Positions 21,842-33,498 of a DNA stretch of 64,000 nucleotides are shown piece after piece. Position numbers and translations under genes: made by a program. The notes under the pieces are model-generated. The model saw nothing but the letters and a program-made list of their open reading frames with translations, had not been told where the DNA came from and did no database searches. The stretch spans positions 23,579,001 through 23,643,000 of the forward strand of contig NC_092580.1 in assembly GCF_037975245.1 (NCBI RefSeq). Direction: 5' to 3'. Origin of the DNA: Apostichopus japonicus. Lineage: Eukaryota; Echinodermata; Holothuroidea; Aspidochirotida; Stichopodidae. Position 1 is the first letter of the stretch. Each line of letters starts with the position of its first letter.

Positions 21842-22121
21842 CAGGCGCGTAGCGAGGAAATTGCCAAGGGAGGGGCGACGGCCTGTAGGCAAAATATCTA
21901 AGCGTAGCGCCACCTTAAGTTGGCGCGAAGCGTTCAAGAAACTTTTGGCCGAAAATGCCTCCCAAATCGCTGGAAATGGCACTTCCCATGCCTTGTAAGT
22001 TGCATCTAACAGTTTTTTTTAATTTTGAAATTACTAGCGATATAAAAAAAATATAGAAAAAATATGCTCAAAGAAGGGGGGGGCGGTCGCCCCTTCGCCC
22101 CACCCCTTGGCTACACGCCTT
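21842..22121 (+). mobile_element. hAT-like non-autonomous DNA transposon, 280 bp
   Basis: The ends are CAGGCGCGTAGC and GGCTACACGCCTT. The flanking octamers AGTATGGA (21834-21841) and AGCATGGA (22122-22129) match at 7 of 8 positions, a slightly decayed 8-bp target duplication. The shared module (CTAAGCGTAGCGCCACC) is at 21896-21936 and the usual G-run/C-run pair lies before the right end. Confidence 0.75.
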
Positions 22122-22547
22122 AGCATGGATACATATGTAGATACATATTATATTAGAATGGCGACCAAGCAATGATTTGGTTTGCCCCCTATACACCAAG
22201 AAGCCTAGTTATGCGTCTGAACAAGGACGCTCAGTGGTGGGGAGGAGGGGGCTGGGGGTCAGAAGGAGATAAACGATAATAGATTTGTAACTGTTTAGGC
22301 TTATTGGTATGATTACCAAGAAAAGTCTAATCGTGCAAACTGTGATTTATGTTTCTACCACCACTTTCTACACGATTGCAAAGAAACAAGCAAATTATAA
22401 TTGAAACATTTGCAGAAGCGATGGATACATTATAAATTGCTTTCTACTTGCTTGGGCTTTATAGATATAGGCAATGTATTGCATTTGTTTATCTCATTAA
22501 TCAGGATACCAGCTGAAAGAACGCTCTTGCACTGTGTACACTGTATG

Positions 22548-22552
<5 letters not shown>

Positions 22553-22629
<77 letters not shown>
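22553..22629. repeat. (TA)n microsatellite
   Basis: About 77 bp of uninterrupted AT/TA dinucleotide. It has no flanking inverted arms, unlike the block at 19526-19647. Confidence 0.95.
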
Positions 22630-22632
<3 letters not shown>

Positions 22633-22879
22633 CTCGGATCTGTTTATGAAGAGCCTGTATATAGTGATAATGGATGGTGTTGTCTGGACTAGATAGACAT
22701 CCTACGGTTCCATGCACACATACAATATATACTTGTGTATTCGTCAGTGCCCAGAGTAGTAACACTGTGCATACCAACGTAAGGTTCTACGTCGCTACAC
22801 TCAGTAAGTATTTGTTTTAGTGTCTGCATTTAGTAATTAGTTCGTTCTTTTGTTCAGGGTGCACAGGCCTGGTTCCAGT

Positions 22880-23895
22880 AGAATATGATACTTCTCGGCT
22901 ATACACAAGTTGCAGGTTTTTGTTGCTGGGTTGTACGGGCTAGCTTTTGTGATGCTCCTCGGCTTGATGCTGTAGTCGTTTTGGTCATTTTTCAATTCCC
23001 CTGCAGATGTGTTTGCTTAATTCTGTTGCGTGTTTCTTTTTCTACTCGTGGACTAGTTTTACCTTTTTTTAAATTCAGTTGCGGTGAGTCCAATGCAGGA
23101 TTATTTGTTATCTCCACTTGTGACCTCTGCCTGGTAGATGACCCCTGACTGTAGGCATTCACCGTTTAAGGGGCAGTTGTGTTTTGTTCTTCATTTGCAT
23201 TTCCCTCCTTCTTTTGCGTTATTGTCCTTTTCTTTTCCCTCTTTGTGTATTTTTTTTCTGTTGTTCCACTGGATGATGGTTTTGATGTTTGGCATACAAC
23301 TGTATGAGATTTTGATGGTATTCCTCTTGCATATTTAATGGAGGGGTAGGTTTTTGGGAAACAATTGTCGACGATCTGTAGGAATATTTGGCCATCATTT
23401 GGTCTTCATGTTTTTTTTTTTATCGTAGGGTGGTACGGACTGTACCACGTGGTATTTTGCTGTCTGTTCCTTCTTGGTTTTCGTCTTCTTTGTATATAAG
23501 GTTGCAAATGTATCCATAGTCGTTTAATGCCTATTGTTTTATGGGTTTAGCTGCATTAAGTTCTGTTTCTGATGAGGATATTGCCGACAGGCTCAGGTTA
23601 ATACCTTTTGGTAAGTTTTTTTCAGTATTTGAGGGGGGGGGGGGGTGGTTAGATTTGATGCTTACGTAGAGTGAGGTGTTGGTCGGTTTCAAGTATGGTT
23701 TAAGGCTTGATGTGGACAGGTCTAGGGGGACGTCCAGGGAGTCTACTGTTTTCTTGTTGGCTTCTGCTGTTATCTTTAGGTTGTTGTCCTTTAAAGTCTT
23801 ACAAATGTGTTTCTTTATATTTTCAATTTCTGTGTGGTTGAAGATGCCGAGCCCATCGTCTCTGTAGAGGCTGATGTTGTTCCCGTACTAAGCTT
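22880..23895 (-). pseudogene. Decayed reverse transcriptase + GIY-YIG retroelement (Penelope-like?)
   Basis: The minus strand from 23890 reads NNISLYRDDGLGIF, which holds the reverse transcriptase YxDD box. It continues with SLDVPLDLSTSSLKPYLKP and TSLYVSIKSNHPP. Further on come KISYSCMPNIKTII, then CPLNGECLQSGVIYQAEVT and SCIGLTATEFK, resembling the zinc-knuckle and GIY-YIG endonuclease part that follows such reverse transcriptases. Several stops and a C-run expansion break it. The order RT then GIY-YIG fits Penelope-like elements, but the clade is my inference. Confidence 0.65.
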
Positions 23896-24169
23896 TGAGG
23901 ATAAGATAACATGTACCAGACCAATAGTTCGCAGCATTCTGCGATCCGCCACCTCCTATCTAAGGGGCAAGAGGTACAAGGGGTAACACCATATTATTTT
24001 CAGATGACGTCACGACAACTGCCCGCGAACAAAGAAATAGTCCATGGGCTAGCAGGACCCACCAAGCACCCCCAGACTCTCCGCGATTGGTATCATTGTG
24101 TTCAGGAGACCCGTCCGAACAATATTTTGCATGTTACCATTGAAAATGTTGGGATCGACTCTGCATTTC

Positions 24170-24730
24170 CGCCATTATCCAAAATGGCCGCCGTTTGGAA
24201 CTATTTTCACCCATATCTCGGCGTCTAAGGCTCATAGAGTTATAATTCTGGTGTTTATACCCCTGTTTTCTGGGTCAAGGAATCCAGTAAGAACAAAGAC
24301 ATAACCATTGGATCATTGCGCTGCAGCGGCCATTTTGACATTCAAAATGGCCGCCAATTCGGAACTATTTTTACCTATAACTAAGCTTCTAAGGCACATA
24401 GAGTTATAATTCTGGTGTCTATACCCATGTTTTCAGGGTCAAGGAATCCAATAAGAATAACAACATTAACACTGGGAGATTGTGCTGAGGAAGCCATATT
24501 GAAATTCAAAATGGCAGCCATTTGGAACTATTTTCACTTTCACAAACCCATGTTTTCAGAGTTAAGGAATCCAATAAGATCAACAACATTATAAAAATAA
24601 AACAAAATAAAACATTGCCATGTTTTTATCGTCAAGTATTTCACTAGGCTCAGTGATATTAATGCTGGGCCCCTTTGTTGGTAACATGTTCAACCATCTT
24701 GAATTCCAAAATGGCTGCTTGGCATTCAGA
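24170..24730 (+). repeat. Roughly 163-bp tandem repeat with CAAAATGGC motifs
   Basis: Four diverged units start with CAAAATGGCCGCC or variants at about 24180, 24345, 24508 and 24706. Shared landmarks are GGAACTATTTT, CTAAGGC(T/A)CATAGAG, TTATAATTCTGGTGT and GTCAAGGAATCCA. The unit's CAAAATGGC core resembles a YY1-type site, but that is a resemblance only. The upstream part (23911-24170) is unrecognised. Confidence 0.8.
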
Positions 24731-24775
24731 ACTAACATGTGATGCAAGTACTTCTCTAGATTTACAGTTATCCTG

Positions 24776-25010
24776 ATGTCACTTCCCTCCTGTACTACAA
24801 TTCACTCTCACTGTCACTGTCATCGCTTTCTGATGGAGCAGGTAGTGAGTCTTGGTCATCAGAATCTTCATCATCTGATTCACAGCTTGGGTCAAATACT
24901 TCCACTTCGTCCACTAGCGCTTGGGGGAAGAATTGGTTCGTCCACCCACAATGGCTCCAGGAAACCAGACTTCAGAGTCCATCCATGTCCATCTTTTGGC
25001 GATGGAACGT
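24776..25010 (-). other. Acidic minus-strand frame of unknown origin
   Basis: On the minus strand one frame reads VDEVEVFDPSCESDDEDS and ends in a serine/aspartate-rich tail with a stop near 24798. The run of acidic codons is unusual for this AT-rich neighbourhood and might be the tail of a transposon-encoded or host protein. I see no start, splice sites or domain, so no gene is called. Confidence 0.25.
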
Positions 25011-25280
25011 CTTGAATGGGAATGTCTGCACGTCTTCATATAGCGACCCGATAGTTAACTCTACAGAAATGCTGTTGCAACACTGCGACCAAGATACAAT
25101 ACAATTACAATATTAAACAAAAAATTATGAATTAAGTTAAGTTTGCTTCCATATGTATCCAGAGTGAGTGATCTTCATTTCCATAGTTGTGAGCTTTGTC
25201 GTCTTTAAATTTAAGTTATTAATCTGTTTTACCTTGATCTGATCCGACTCGCTGTGTGTTTCCCGCGAGTTAAGTTGTAT

Positions 25281-26544
25281 CAAGGGCGTAGGAACCCGGG
25301 GGGGGGGGAGCCCCTCCCTCTTCTAACTCTTTGCGATCTACACACAATAAATCTTTTAAACCAATTTAGGACAATACCAGCTATACCAATTTCATTAGAT
25401 AATACGGACAAAAGAAAATTATGGTCAATGGTGTCAAACGCCGAGCTTAGGTCATGGAGTACCAGCACAGTGACATGTCCACTGTCAATGGCAACTAATA
25501 TGTCATTATTCACCCTCAAAAGGAGGGTTTCGGAACTATGGTATTTCTGGTGAGCACATTGCCTGGAAATATTGAGGCTATTAGAATACATGTGAGTATT
25601 CAACCGCTTAAGCATAACTCTTTCAACCAATTTACCCGAAAAAAATAGATTGGATCGGTCAATAATGTTTTTAATTGTTATGATCTAAGCCATTCCCTTT
25701 GATGACAGGAGAAATATCAGCAAGTTTTTAGACCATCTATACTGCCAGTAATAAGCGACAGATTAACAAGATGACATATGCAAGGAAGAAGAAGATCAAT
25801 ATTAGTTTGTAGGAGATCTCTCGGAAGTATATCACTAGGGGAGCACTTAAATTCCAGTATCATTAATTTTCTCCCTTAACTCATCAATAGTGGTAGCTAG
25901 GTTCAAACTGAGATAAGACAACTCCACGATAAGCAGTAGCAAGCTGTTCAGCATCTCTATCAATGTCCTGAAAATAAGAACGTATATGTCCTATTTTGTT
26001 ATTAAAATACGTATTGAAGTCATTAGTAAAATTTTGTAGAGAAACAGTATGGTGGAAGGATTTAGTTTGATTTTTATCGAGGTATATGATATTTGGTTTT
26101 ATCATTATGTGGTTTACATTTAAGCGAACAGTTGACTTAATCTGAATAATCTATCACCTGATTATATGTTTCAGATTTCTCATTCTTTAGTGAATGGTTG
26201 TTAATATTTCCTTTTTCTTGTAGTAGAAAATTTTGATTGGAATATACCACCACAATTATTTACAAAATTAGGGGGAAATTCCTGGCATTCCTTTTTTTTT
26301 GCATTTCCAGGTGGCCTCAGATGCAAATTGGTGCAATATAGCACACTTCAACACCTACTCCATTTTGTAAATCATTTTGCATTTTCACCTGGCATTAGAT
26401 AAAATTTGGTGCTCCAAATGAGATTTTTTTCTCATTTGGAAATGAAAAAGGGGTTTTCTGACTTGTGAAGCGGGGGGGGGGGCGGAATGATACTTCCGCC
26501 CCTCCATATTTTTCACTGGGGTTCCCCCGGTTCCTACGCCCTTG
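25281..26544. mobile_element. Composite: hAT-like termini around a LINE fragment
   Basis: CAAGGGCGTAGGAACC at the left and GGTTCCTACGCCCTTG at the right are exact inverted ends. The right 260 bp (about 26281-26544) is a reverse-complement relative of the element at 29302-29640 (GGCGGAAGTATCATTCCGCC and CTCATTTGGAGCACCAAAT are shared in reverse). The flanks AGTTGTAT and TATTCGTT do not match, so this may not be one simple insertion. A LINE fragment fills the interior. Confidence 0.6.
25322..26105 (-). pseudogene. LINE reverse transcriptase fragment
   Basis: The minus strand at 26105-25884 reads NFTNDFNTYFNNKIGHIR, typical of the linker before the reverse transcriptase. At 25630-25325 it reads HQKYHSSETLLLRVNNDIL and then VLVLHDLSSAFDTIDH, the conserved (L)LDLSAAFDT(I/V)DH block with one catalytic Asp. 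Frames between are broken, and the sequence stops abruptly at the hAT-like end near 25322. Confidence 0.8.
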
Positions 26545-28312
26545 TATTCGTTTTTTGGCCTGCATCGAACGATGAATAAACATTTATGTGTTGCTAATGT
26601 GTACGTATACATCTCTTCATTCGAATAACCAAAATAGGTTCTTTCTTAATTCGACGAAGTTATTTTCATAGTTTGTATGATCTTGTCGTTTAACAAGATA
26701 TACAGGAACTGCTTGATTGTACAGCTCGGAGCATGGCTGTCATCATTAATTTCCATGTAGTGTTCGTACATTATACTGGAATTGCAATCACGGTTTTGCA
26801 GAGACGAAATATTTCCGCGTTATAATCGTTATATGGTTCCATGAAAGACATCAGAAGCAATAGAGAAGGTGGCGTTGTCTTTCCAAGATGTCGTCCAAAA
26901 TTGGTCGTCCACCAACTGCATTGCGGGGCAGGCAGGATGGGAATACATTTGATGGGGGGGGGGCGGGCTCCGGCTCTCCACCCCCTCTGGTTACATCACT
27001 AACTGCAAGAGTGATCTCGCGCTCGCGGTCTGACCCCCCCCCCCCCTTCTCAAGATCACAATCGGATCAGGATCTGATCTGCATTAACACTACAATCTTG
27101 ACCTCGAACAGAGGATTTTATCATGAGCAGGAGATCAGATCCAAATTTAATGTTGAAGCACCCTTAGTGCAGAGCAATGAAAGGACAGGTTGGTTAGGTC
27201 TTGCACAAGAATATGTATCGCGTTGCTGTAACATGCTTGTTAGAAAGTTTGGGTTGCAAAATATACTGTATACTGTTGTCTCCTATTGATTAATTTAAAC
27301 GATTTTATACAAATATACCCCAACAAATGCTTTAAGGAATATTTCATGGACTCAAACCACATTTTCAGGAATAATTCGTTCAATGGGGCATTACACTTCA
27401 CTCAGAAAGTTTTACACAAAAATTGTATTCGTTTTTCATGAGAGCACTAAAATTTACTTAACTGCTGTTTTGTAAAGTTTCATATGGTCAGCATGTAACG
27501 CAAGTACAAGATTATTACGTTAAAATTTTGCCACCGAATTTTACATAGCACCAGTTCAGTAAACGTTTTACACAGGTTTTAGGTTAATTATTACTTAATA
27601 ATTTAGTAAAGAGCAGCTTGATGCACTTTTTATTTAAATCGATCACAACAGAAAGGTACATTTAAGACACAGCAAAAAGCAATGACAACATAAATAAATC
27701 AGAGAACATCTGATGGATTCAACCTTTTATTTCCACACTTAAGAGGGTTTGCTATGCATCTATAGAATTACAATAATGAACAATGAACTTCAGTCATAAA
27801 TTTTAGCTAATGTGTCCAGTTATGGGTGACAGTTTGCACCAGATACATTAGGCGACCGTAACTACATTGATATCATACTTTCAAACGGTTGAAATCTTTC
27901 AGCAATTTAAGCCCACATTTACCTATAATAACAACTACAAAAACTACAATAAAAAAACATAAACAAAAGGTACGTTCTTTTAAAAGATGCATGCTGATGA
28001 AAATTTAAGTGATTTGTACTTTCTGAGATGAGTGCATGTACACAAAGCATTTTGTGGTTGGCTAAGATCCCACTCCCTCAACATGTTAGAGCTAGAAGGT
28101 ATTTGAAAGCTCCCAAAAATTAACATAATCAACTATCTGGTTGCAAAATTTGACAAAGATACAACTCTGTTTGCAGCATTAGCAGAAATTTCATGTATAG
28201 ATATATAAAATATATAGATATATAAAATGATATGTACATATTTTATTTAATTCCAATCAACACAAAAATCAACCCATGAGCAACAAACCAAAAATAGGAA
28301 CTGAATGAACGG
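26545..28312. other. Intergenic DNA with G/C-homopolymer islands
   Basis: At 26950-27050 a G-run and a C-run about 75 bp apart bracket CGGGCTCCGG...GCTCGCGGTC sequence, possibly another fold-back element, but no inverted ends or target duplication were found. The remainder is AT-rich with no gene recognised. Confidence 0.35.
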
Positions 28313-28320
28313 GTAATAAT

Positions 28321-29936
28321 CATGGGCGGGTTACGGGGGGGGGTGCAAGAGGGGGCATTTCCCCCACCCCCTACTTTTCCCAAACCTTAGTTCAATTTGT
28401 TGTCGTTTTTGTAGACAAATGTGAACAAACCCTAATCGAAATTTTCCCCCCCACAACAGCTCTATCAAATAGGCCTATTTGTTTTGAACTAAGTCGAATT
28501 TGTGTTTAACATCGTAACATATAGCAGAATAACTGGAGCTAGCACATGGTTCGCAGCACAGGTTACGAATCCTGGAGCTAACACACTAGCGATTCAATTC
28601 TGCATGTGATGAATCCGCGGTATGTGCTACAGTGCTAGCTTCAGGTATTGATTTTCAACGTTGCTGCTCTGCGTTGAATAACTAAATCCAGAGAAACGAT
28701 TTACGAAAGCCAGATTTGCATATTGGGTATATCGATAATTAAATTCAATACACTAATACATGACACCCCCCTCTCCCCGTCGTCTACCCCTTCATTAACA
28801 GTAAGTATCATTCAAGTATTTATTATGCATTTCTATGTTGCCTGATAATCTGGCAATAGTTCAAACATAATGCTGGTACTGCTAGGTAATAATTTCAAAG
28901 AAGTGGGGACTGCGGGGAAATTTAGAAGTGGGTGCTGAACATATTCTTGATCGGTCCAATGCACAATATTCTAATAATTTTAGGGGGAAAGAACTGTCTA
29001 GATGCGATTTATTGTCATTTTTGCTGATCTAGGATTTCCTTTTTGCTAAAATTCCGACGCGCCGCGCCAACTGATGGTGGTGCACCGCCTAAATAGTGAC
29101 TTATAAGCTTCAGTTGCACATGAAAATATAAGTTCTTCTATCCGTCCTTCCTAAATTTACACACGTTCATTAATTGTTTAGATACAATTTAATGCCTATA
29201 TGGGAGTGTTAATTTTACCGATCTAACGGTACCGTTCATCGAAAATTTCGCGGCTTCTTGCCAACCGATGATGGCGCTCCGCTTAGATAGTGACGTATAA
29301 CCAAGGGCGTAGGAACCGGGGGGCTGGGGGCGCCAGCCCCCCAGTGAAAAAAATATGGGGGCGGAAGTATCATTCCGCCCCCCCCACTCCGCAAGTCAGA
29401 AAACCCCTTTTTCATTTCTTAATGAGAAAAAAAATCTCATTTGGAGCACCAAATTGCATCTAAAGCCTGGTGAAAATGCAAAGTTATAAAATGGAGTGGG
29501 TGTTGAAGTGTGCTATATTGCACCAAATTGCATGTGAGGCCACCTGGATATGCAAAAGAAATCCAAAGGGGGTGTCCCCCTCCCCCAGGCCGGCCATCAG
29601 TCTTCAGCCCCTCACTCAAAAGTACCTTCCTACGCCACTGCGTATAACAAAAGTTGTACATCACCATCTGACCATATATGTTCTACTATCAATCCTCTTC
29701 AAATTTTTAAACGATAATTAACTATCTAGATACAATTGCAGACATAAGATCCATATTTCATGGATGGGTACATGCAGCTTATAGCACTCGGGAAGTGCCG
29801 TTTCCGGCCATCTGGAGGGTTTGTACGGCCAAAAAGAAATTGGTACGCTCCGCGCCAACCGATGGTGGCGCTCCGCTTAGATAGTCTTGCTGGCAGGTTT
29901 GCCACCCCCACATGCACAACTCAAATCCCGCCCCTG
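28321..29936 (+). mobile_element. hAT-like element, 1616 bp, hosting a nested element
   Basis: The ends CATGGGCGGGTTACG and AAATCCCGCCCCTG are inverted over about 12 bp with mismatches. The flanking octamers GTAATAAT (28313-28320) and GTTATAAT (29937-29944) agree at 7 of 8 positions. The interior carries three reverse-orientation copies of the shared module (CGCCAACCGATGGTGG type) at 29053-29097, 29249-29290 and 29842-29884. A second, younger element sits at 29302-29640. Confidence 0.65.
29302..29640 (+). mobile_element. Nested hAT-like element, 339 bp
   Basis: CAAGGGCGTAGGAA at the left and TTCCTACGCCACTG at the right are inverted ends. Perfect 8-bp duplications CGTATAAC flank it (29294-29301 and 29641-29648). 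A G-run/C-run hairpin (GGGGGCGCCAGCCCCC) follows the left end. A reverse-oriented relative forms the right arm of the composite at 25281-26544. The perfect duplication shows it inserted after the surrounding element. Confidence 0.9.
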
Positions 29937-29944
29937 GTTATAAT

Positions 29945-31200
29945 CTTCTTACCAGAATGTAGAATATATGTCATGGTGAACTCTGCGACTTCAACATGTT
30001 GGTATAACATCGAGCATTGTAGTAATGCATGTTTGTGGTAAATGATGTCAATTTTTGTACACTTCATGTAAATTTTCACCAAGTTCATACTTACTATCAG
30101 CTCTTTGACAAGATTAATGATGTACTTCTATTAAGCACAATGGATCAATAAATTTACATCCTCAAATAAAAGGAAGGTTCTTAACTTGAATATTTGAAGG
30201 TATAGCCAGCTAAAACTGAAATGAGTTGACTTTTCACATAAAACACCCCACCTCCCCAGCCAGCCGATATGCACAGAGATTACAGTATAACTACGGTAAA
30301 TCTTATAGTTTTGTACCACAGTAAATACTGGATTGTGCTGACAAAAACTGACAAATCGGTAATCCTAATAGAACATGCTACCGACTTATATAGCACGATT
30401 CAGTTTTTACTTTGGTACTAAAAGTTTGAGATTTATAGTAGTAACTGCGTTCTCCATGTGTATCGGGTGCCTAAACAATTATAGTAGACATCATCTTAAA
30501 TCTAACAAACTTAAATCATAAACAACAACTGTCGCCTTTGAAGACAATGACAAAAATACAACTCTTCCTGTAGTCACCCATAAATAAGCAACAGTTACAG
30601 TTTCATAATCAGCTGCACATAATAGTTTAATCAAGAGTCAACAATCAACCAGTACCAAATAAAGAAAGAAAGAAAAATGAACCGATATTAATCTTCTTGA
30701 CACAAAGTGAAACAATAGTGTACTTTGTGACATCGAACATATATTTGCATAATGGGCCATTAGCATTCTTGTGACAGGGAATGCTATGGCAGCTAGTACC
30801 GTATATCAATTTCATCTACCGTTTGTGTAAATAATTGTTATATTTACCACATTAAACACACAATCATCACATATAGAAGGGATTTATTATTGCACACTGC
30901 TGAGTATTAAGCACAATGAATCTAAACACTTCAACAATAACAATAATGCCTCAAGTCATCCGATGTGACGGGTCTGAAAATGTAATGACAAAGAAACAAC
31001 ACTTACTGAAGTCAATTTCAAATAAGCAACAACTTTGGATACATTCGGATATAATCATTTTTAACAGAAACTGGAAGATATACATTATGTTGAACTTTGA
31101 GATGTGGATACATGTGGAATCCTGACCATGACTATTGCTAAGTTGCAGTAACATTGTCTTTGTTAATGGTACGGTAAAAACGAAAATCTGGTTGCACTTC
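29945..31200. other. Intergenic DNA, nothing recognised
   Basis: AT-rich, no domain-bearing frame, no repeat family recognised. Confidence 0.4.
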
Positions 31201-31203
31201 ACA

Positions 31204-31418
31204 TTACCAGGTAAAACACGTAAACAACTTTTTTGATACATCCCAGACATTAAGACATACCTTTTGGTATTCCAGATTAATCACGTAGAATGATTTGAAG
31301 CACACACCAATGGCCTTCCTAAATGTCCTCTGGGGTAGGACATGTCTCTCGATGATCACAAATGTCTGCCAAGGATGTATTTTGATCACCCCAAGAAGTA
31401 GCACATATAGCTGAGGTC
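31204..31418 (-). pseudogene. Coding fragment resembling an uncharacterised SAMD3-type protein tail
   Basis: From about 31418 the minus strand reads LYVLLLGVIKIHPWQTFVII, ERHVLPQRTF, then KAIGVCFKSFYVINLEYQK and VCLNVWDVSKKLF. This pattern (LVLG..., FVVVE..., A...CFK.FYVFNI.YPK, ..WEF.Q...F) is one I associate with the C-terminal part of uncharacterised animal proteins often labelled SAMD3-like. The flanks have a possible acceptor (CCTCAG before CTATATGTG) and stops on both sides. It may be one exon of a gene or a relic. No partner exons were found. Confidence 0.35.
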
Positions 31419-31499
31419 ATTCTGAAATCTTTTGCAAATAGCTGGTGCCTAATAAAAAAGAAGATCCCATCAGGATAAGGCCATGTAAAAAACCTTCAT

Positions 31500-33480
31500 G
31501 TTTCATAGGAATTTATTTCCATGTACCACTCATAAAAACGTGACACATGCATCCGAAAATGATAAACGTTGAGTGATTTAAGTGGTAAACAAATTTAACT
31601 GTCAAGCAATGACCTTCAACACATAAACTCTCAAGCTCTTTAATTTTTATATTCTATCATAGAACGTTAATTTTGCCACCGCGCTGATGCCGACATTTAG
31701 TTTCGACTGAGGTGTAAAGGCTCACTGCATGCATGGTGTATGTAGGCTACACTTTAATGGCCTATGTTGAAAATAAATATGACACGGAGTCACTGACAAC
31801 TATCAGTTGACTATTATGACAAACAGTAGTTAGCCAATTATGTTAAGCCGTTTTGACCACCGTATACTCCACGAAATATCGCTTTAAAGAATGCGTTATC
31901 GCCTCCTTGGTTTCATTAAAATCCGAGTCCCGATGGATTGACTGATATCTTCCATTCTTCCTTCTGTTAAGACTATCACAGACCAGTTCATAACGTCAAT
32001 ACTACTCATCCAACAAGTACAGCGGCAACAACAACCGATTCAAAAGTCACTTTTATAGTGGTCTGTTTACATTAAGGTGCCCAAAATTGATGCCAAAGGT
32101 AGCAATTTTTCAAATAACAGTAACGAATGTTTACTCTTAATATATAACATTACTTATATCTGCAATTTATGAATCAGAATCAACCAAACTTTTAACTATT
32201 TTGAAATTATATTCTAGAAGGTCAAGACGTGAGACAATCCATAAATTGCCCAATTTTCCTTCATATTTATTAGTGGTGTGTCAATGCATTGCTGTTACAT
32301 TTGGGATTATTGTTGTTACTTTCTATGTTAACATAAATATGCTATTATCAGACATGTTTTCGATGGCATTGGTGATGAATTAAAATAACAAAATTGGAGT
32401 ATTGGTGGAAAAATGTAAAGTTTTCCTGAAATAAAGTTTAAAAAGTTTCTCCTTAATTAAAGAGCAAGGCTGAAAATAATATTAACAATTATACCATCAA
32501 ATATAACCTGAACATAGGCAAACTTGAATATATTAACCAAAAGCTGAAAATTCTTGGTCATGTCCTTTGAGAACTTTCATTTCTTGACTCTTGTTTCGGA
32601 TGTAACCCCTGCAAACAGATCTTGTTTCGGACATCACCCACCAGTTTGTTTCATTATAATTTGTGATTCTTAAGAACAAAACAAATAATATTTATTTGTT
32701 GTGTTATTAAGTTGATAACTCTTAAAGAGGGTATATAAACTCTTTTTTGGTTTGATGCATAGAAAGGTGATTACATGTTTCAACAAGAAATGTATTGTTA
32801 TTTATTGTATACATGTTACTTAAGAACAATAAATCTCAATACATCTTAATATGCGATGTTCACAAACAGGATCAAATTCATTTGAGCCAGTGGAAAAAGC
32901 AAGAAGTTGTTTTATAGATTTGTATTAAAATGTCTCGGACTATGTTTCGTGTTTACTTTTCATGTTTTCCAGACAAAGCAAATAGTACCAAATTTAGATA
33001 CGGTAATGAAACAATGGTGTGTTGACAACCAACCTATAGTGAGAGTTTTGAACTTATAAAGTTCAAATGCTCAATGTTCATTTACAGGTTAGTGAAAGAA
33101 CATTTCGAACATCACTGAATGTTTCGAACATCACCTTCCACTGAATGTCCACAGACCTGCATTACAATAGTAGTATAGTACATCATTCAACAGGTCACAA
33201 CAATATAAGGGATAATTGTAACTAGTAGAACATGTCTAATAAAGAAAACTCTACTTCAATATACACATAACAGTATAGCAGATCTACAATAGATATGAAT
33301 TTGTGGGGGAATCATATTAAGCTTGTACTAAAACACGGTGTATACTGAAACATAATGGCACTGGAAATGGAAGACCAATGCCTCACACATTTCCAAATCA
33401 CACCTCTGGACTGAGCTATAAGTGTATTTTACATGTAGTACATTGTTCGCTTTATTTCCAACAGTGTATGTATGTGTAAG
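31500..33480. other. Intergenic DNA, nothing recognised
   Basis: Very AT-rich. The 60-codon plus frame at 32201-32383 has no motif. At 31680-31725 there is weak similarity to the inner part of the TTAA MITE, too short to call. Confidence 0.4.
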
Positions 33481-33498
33481 AGCTAATTTGCAACAAAC

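Noticed and set aside
31680-31725. Third, partial copy of the TTAA MITE
   Set aside because: ATGCCG, TAGTTTCGA and TGAGGTGTAA occur in the same order as in the MITE, but the match is about 35 bp without ends or TTAA flanks.
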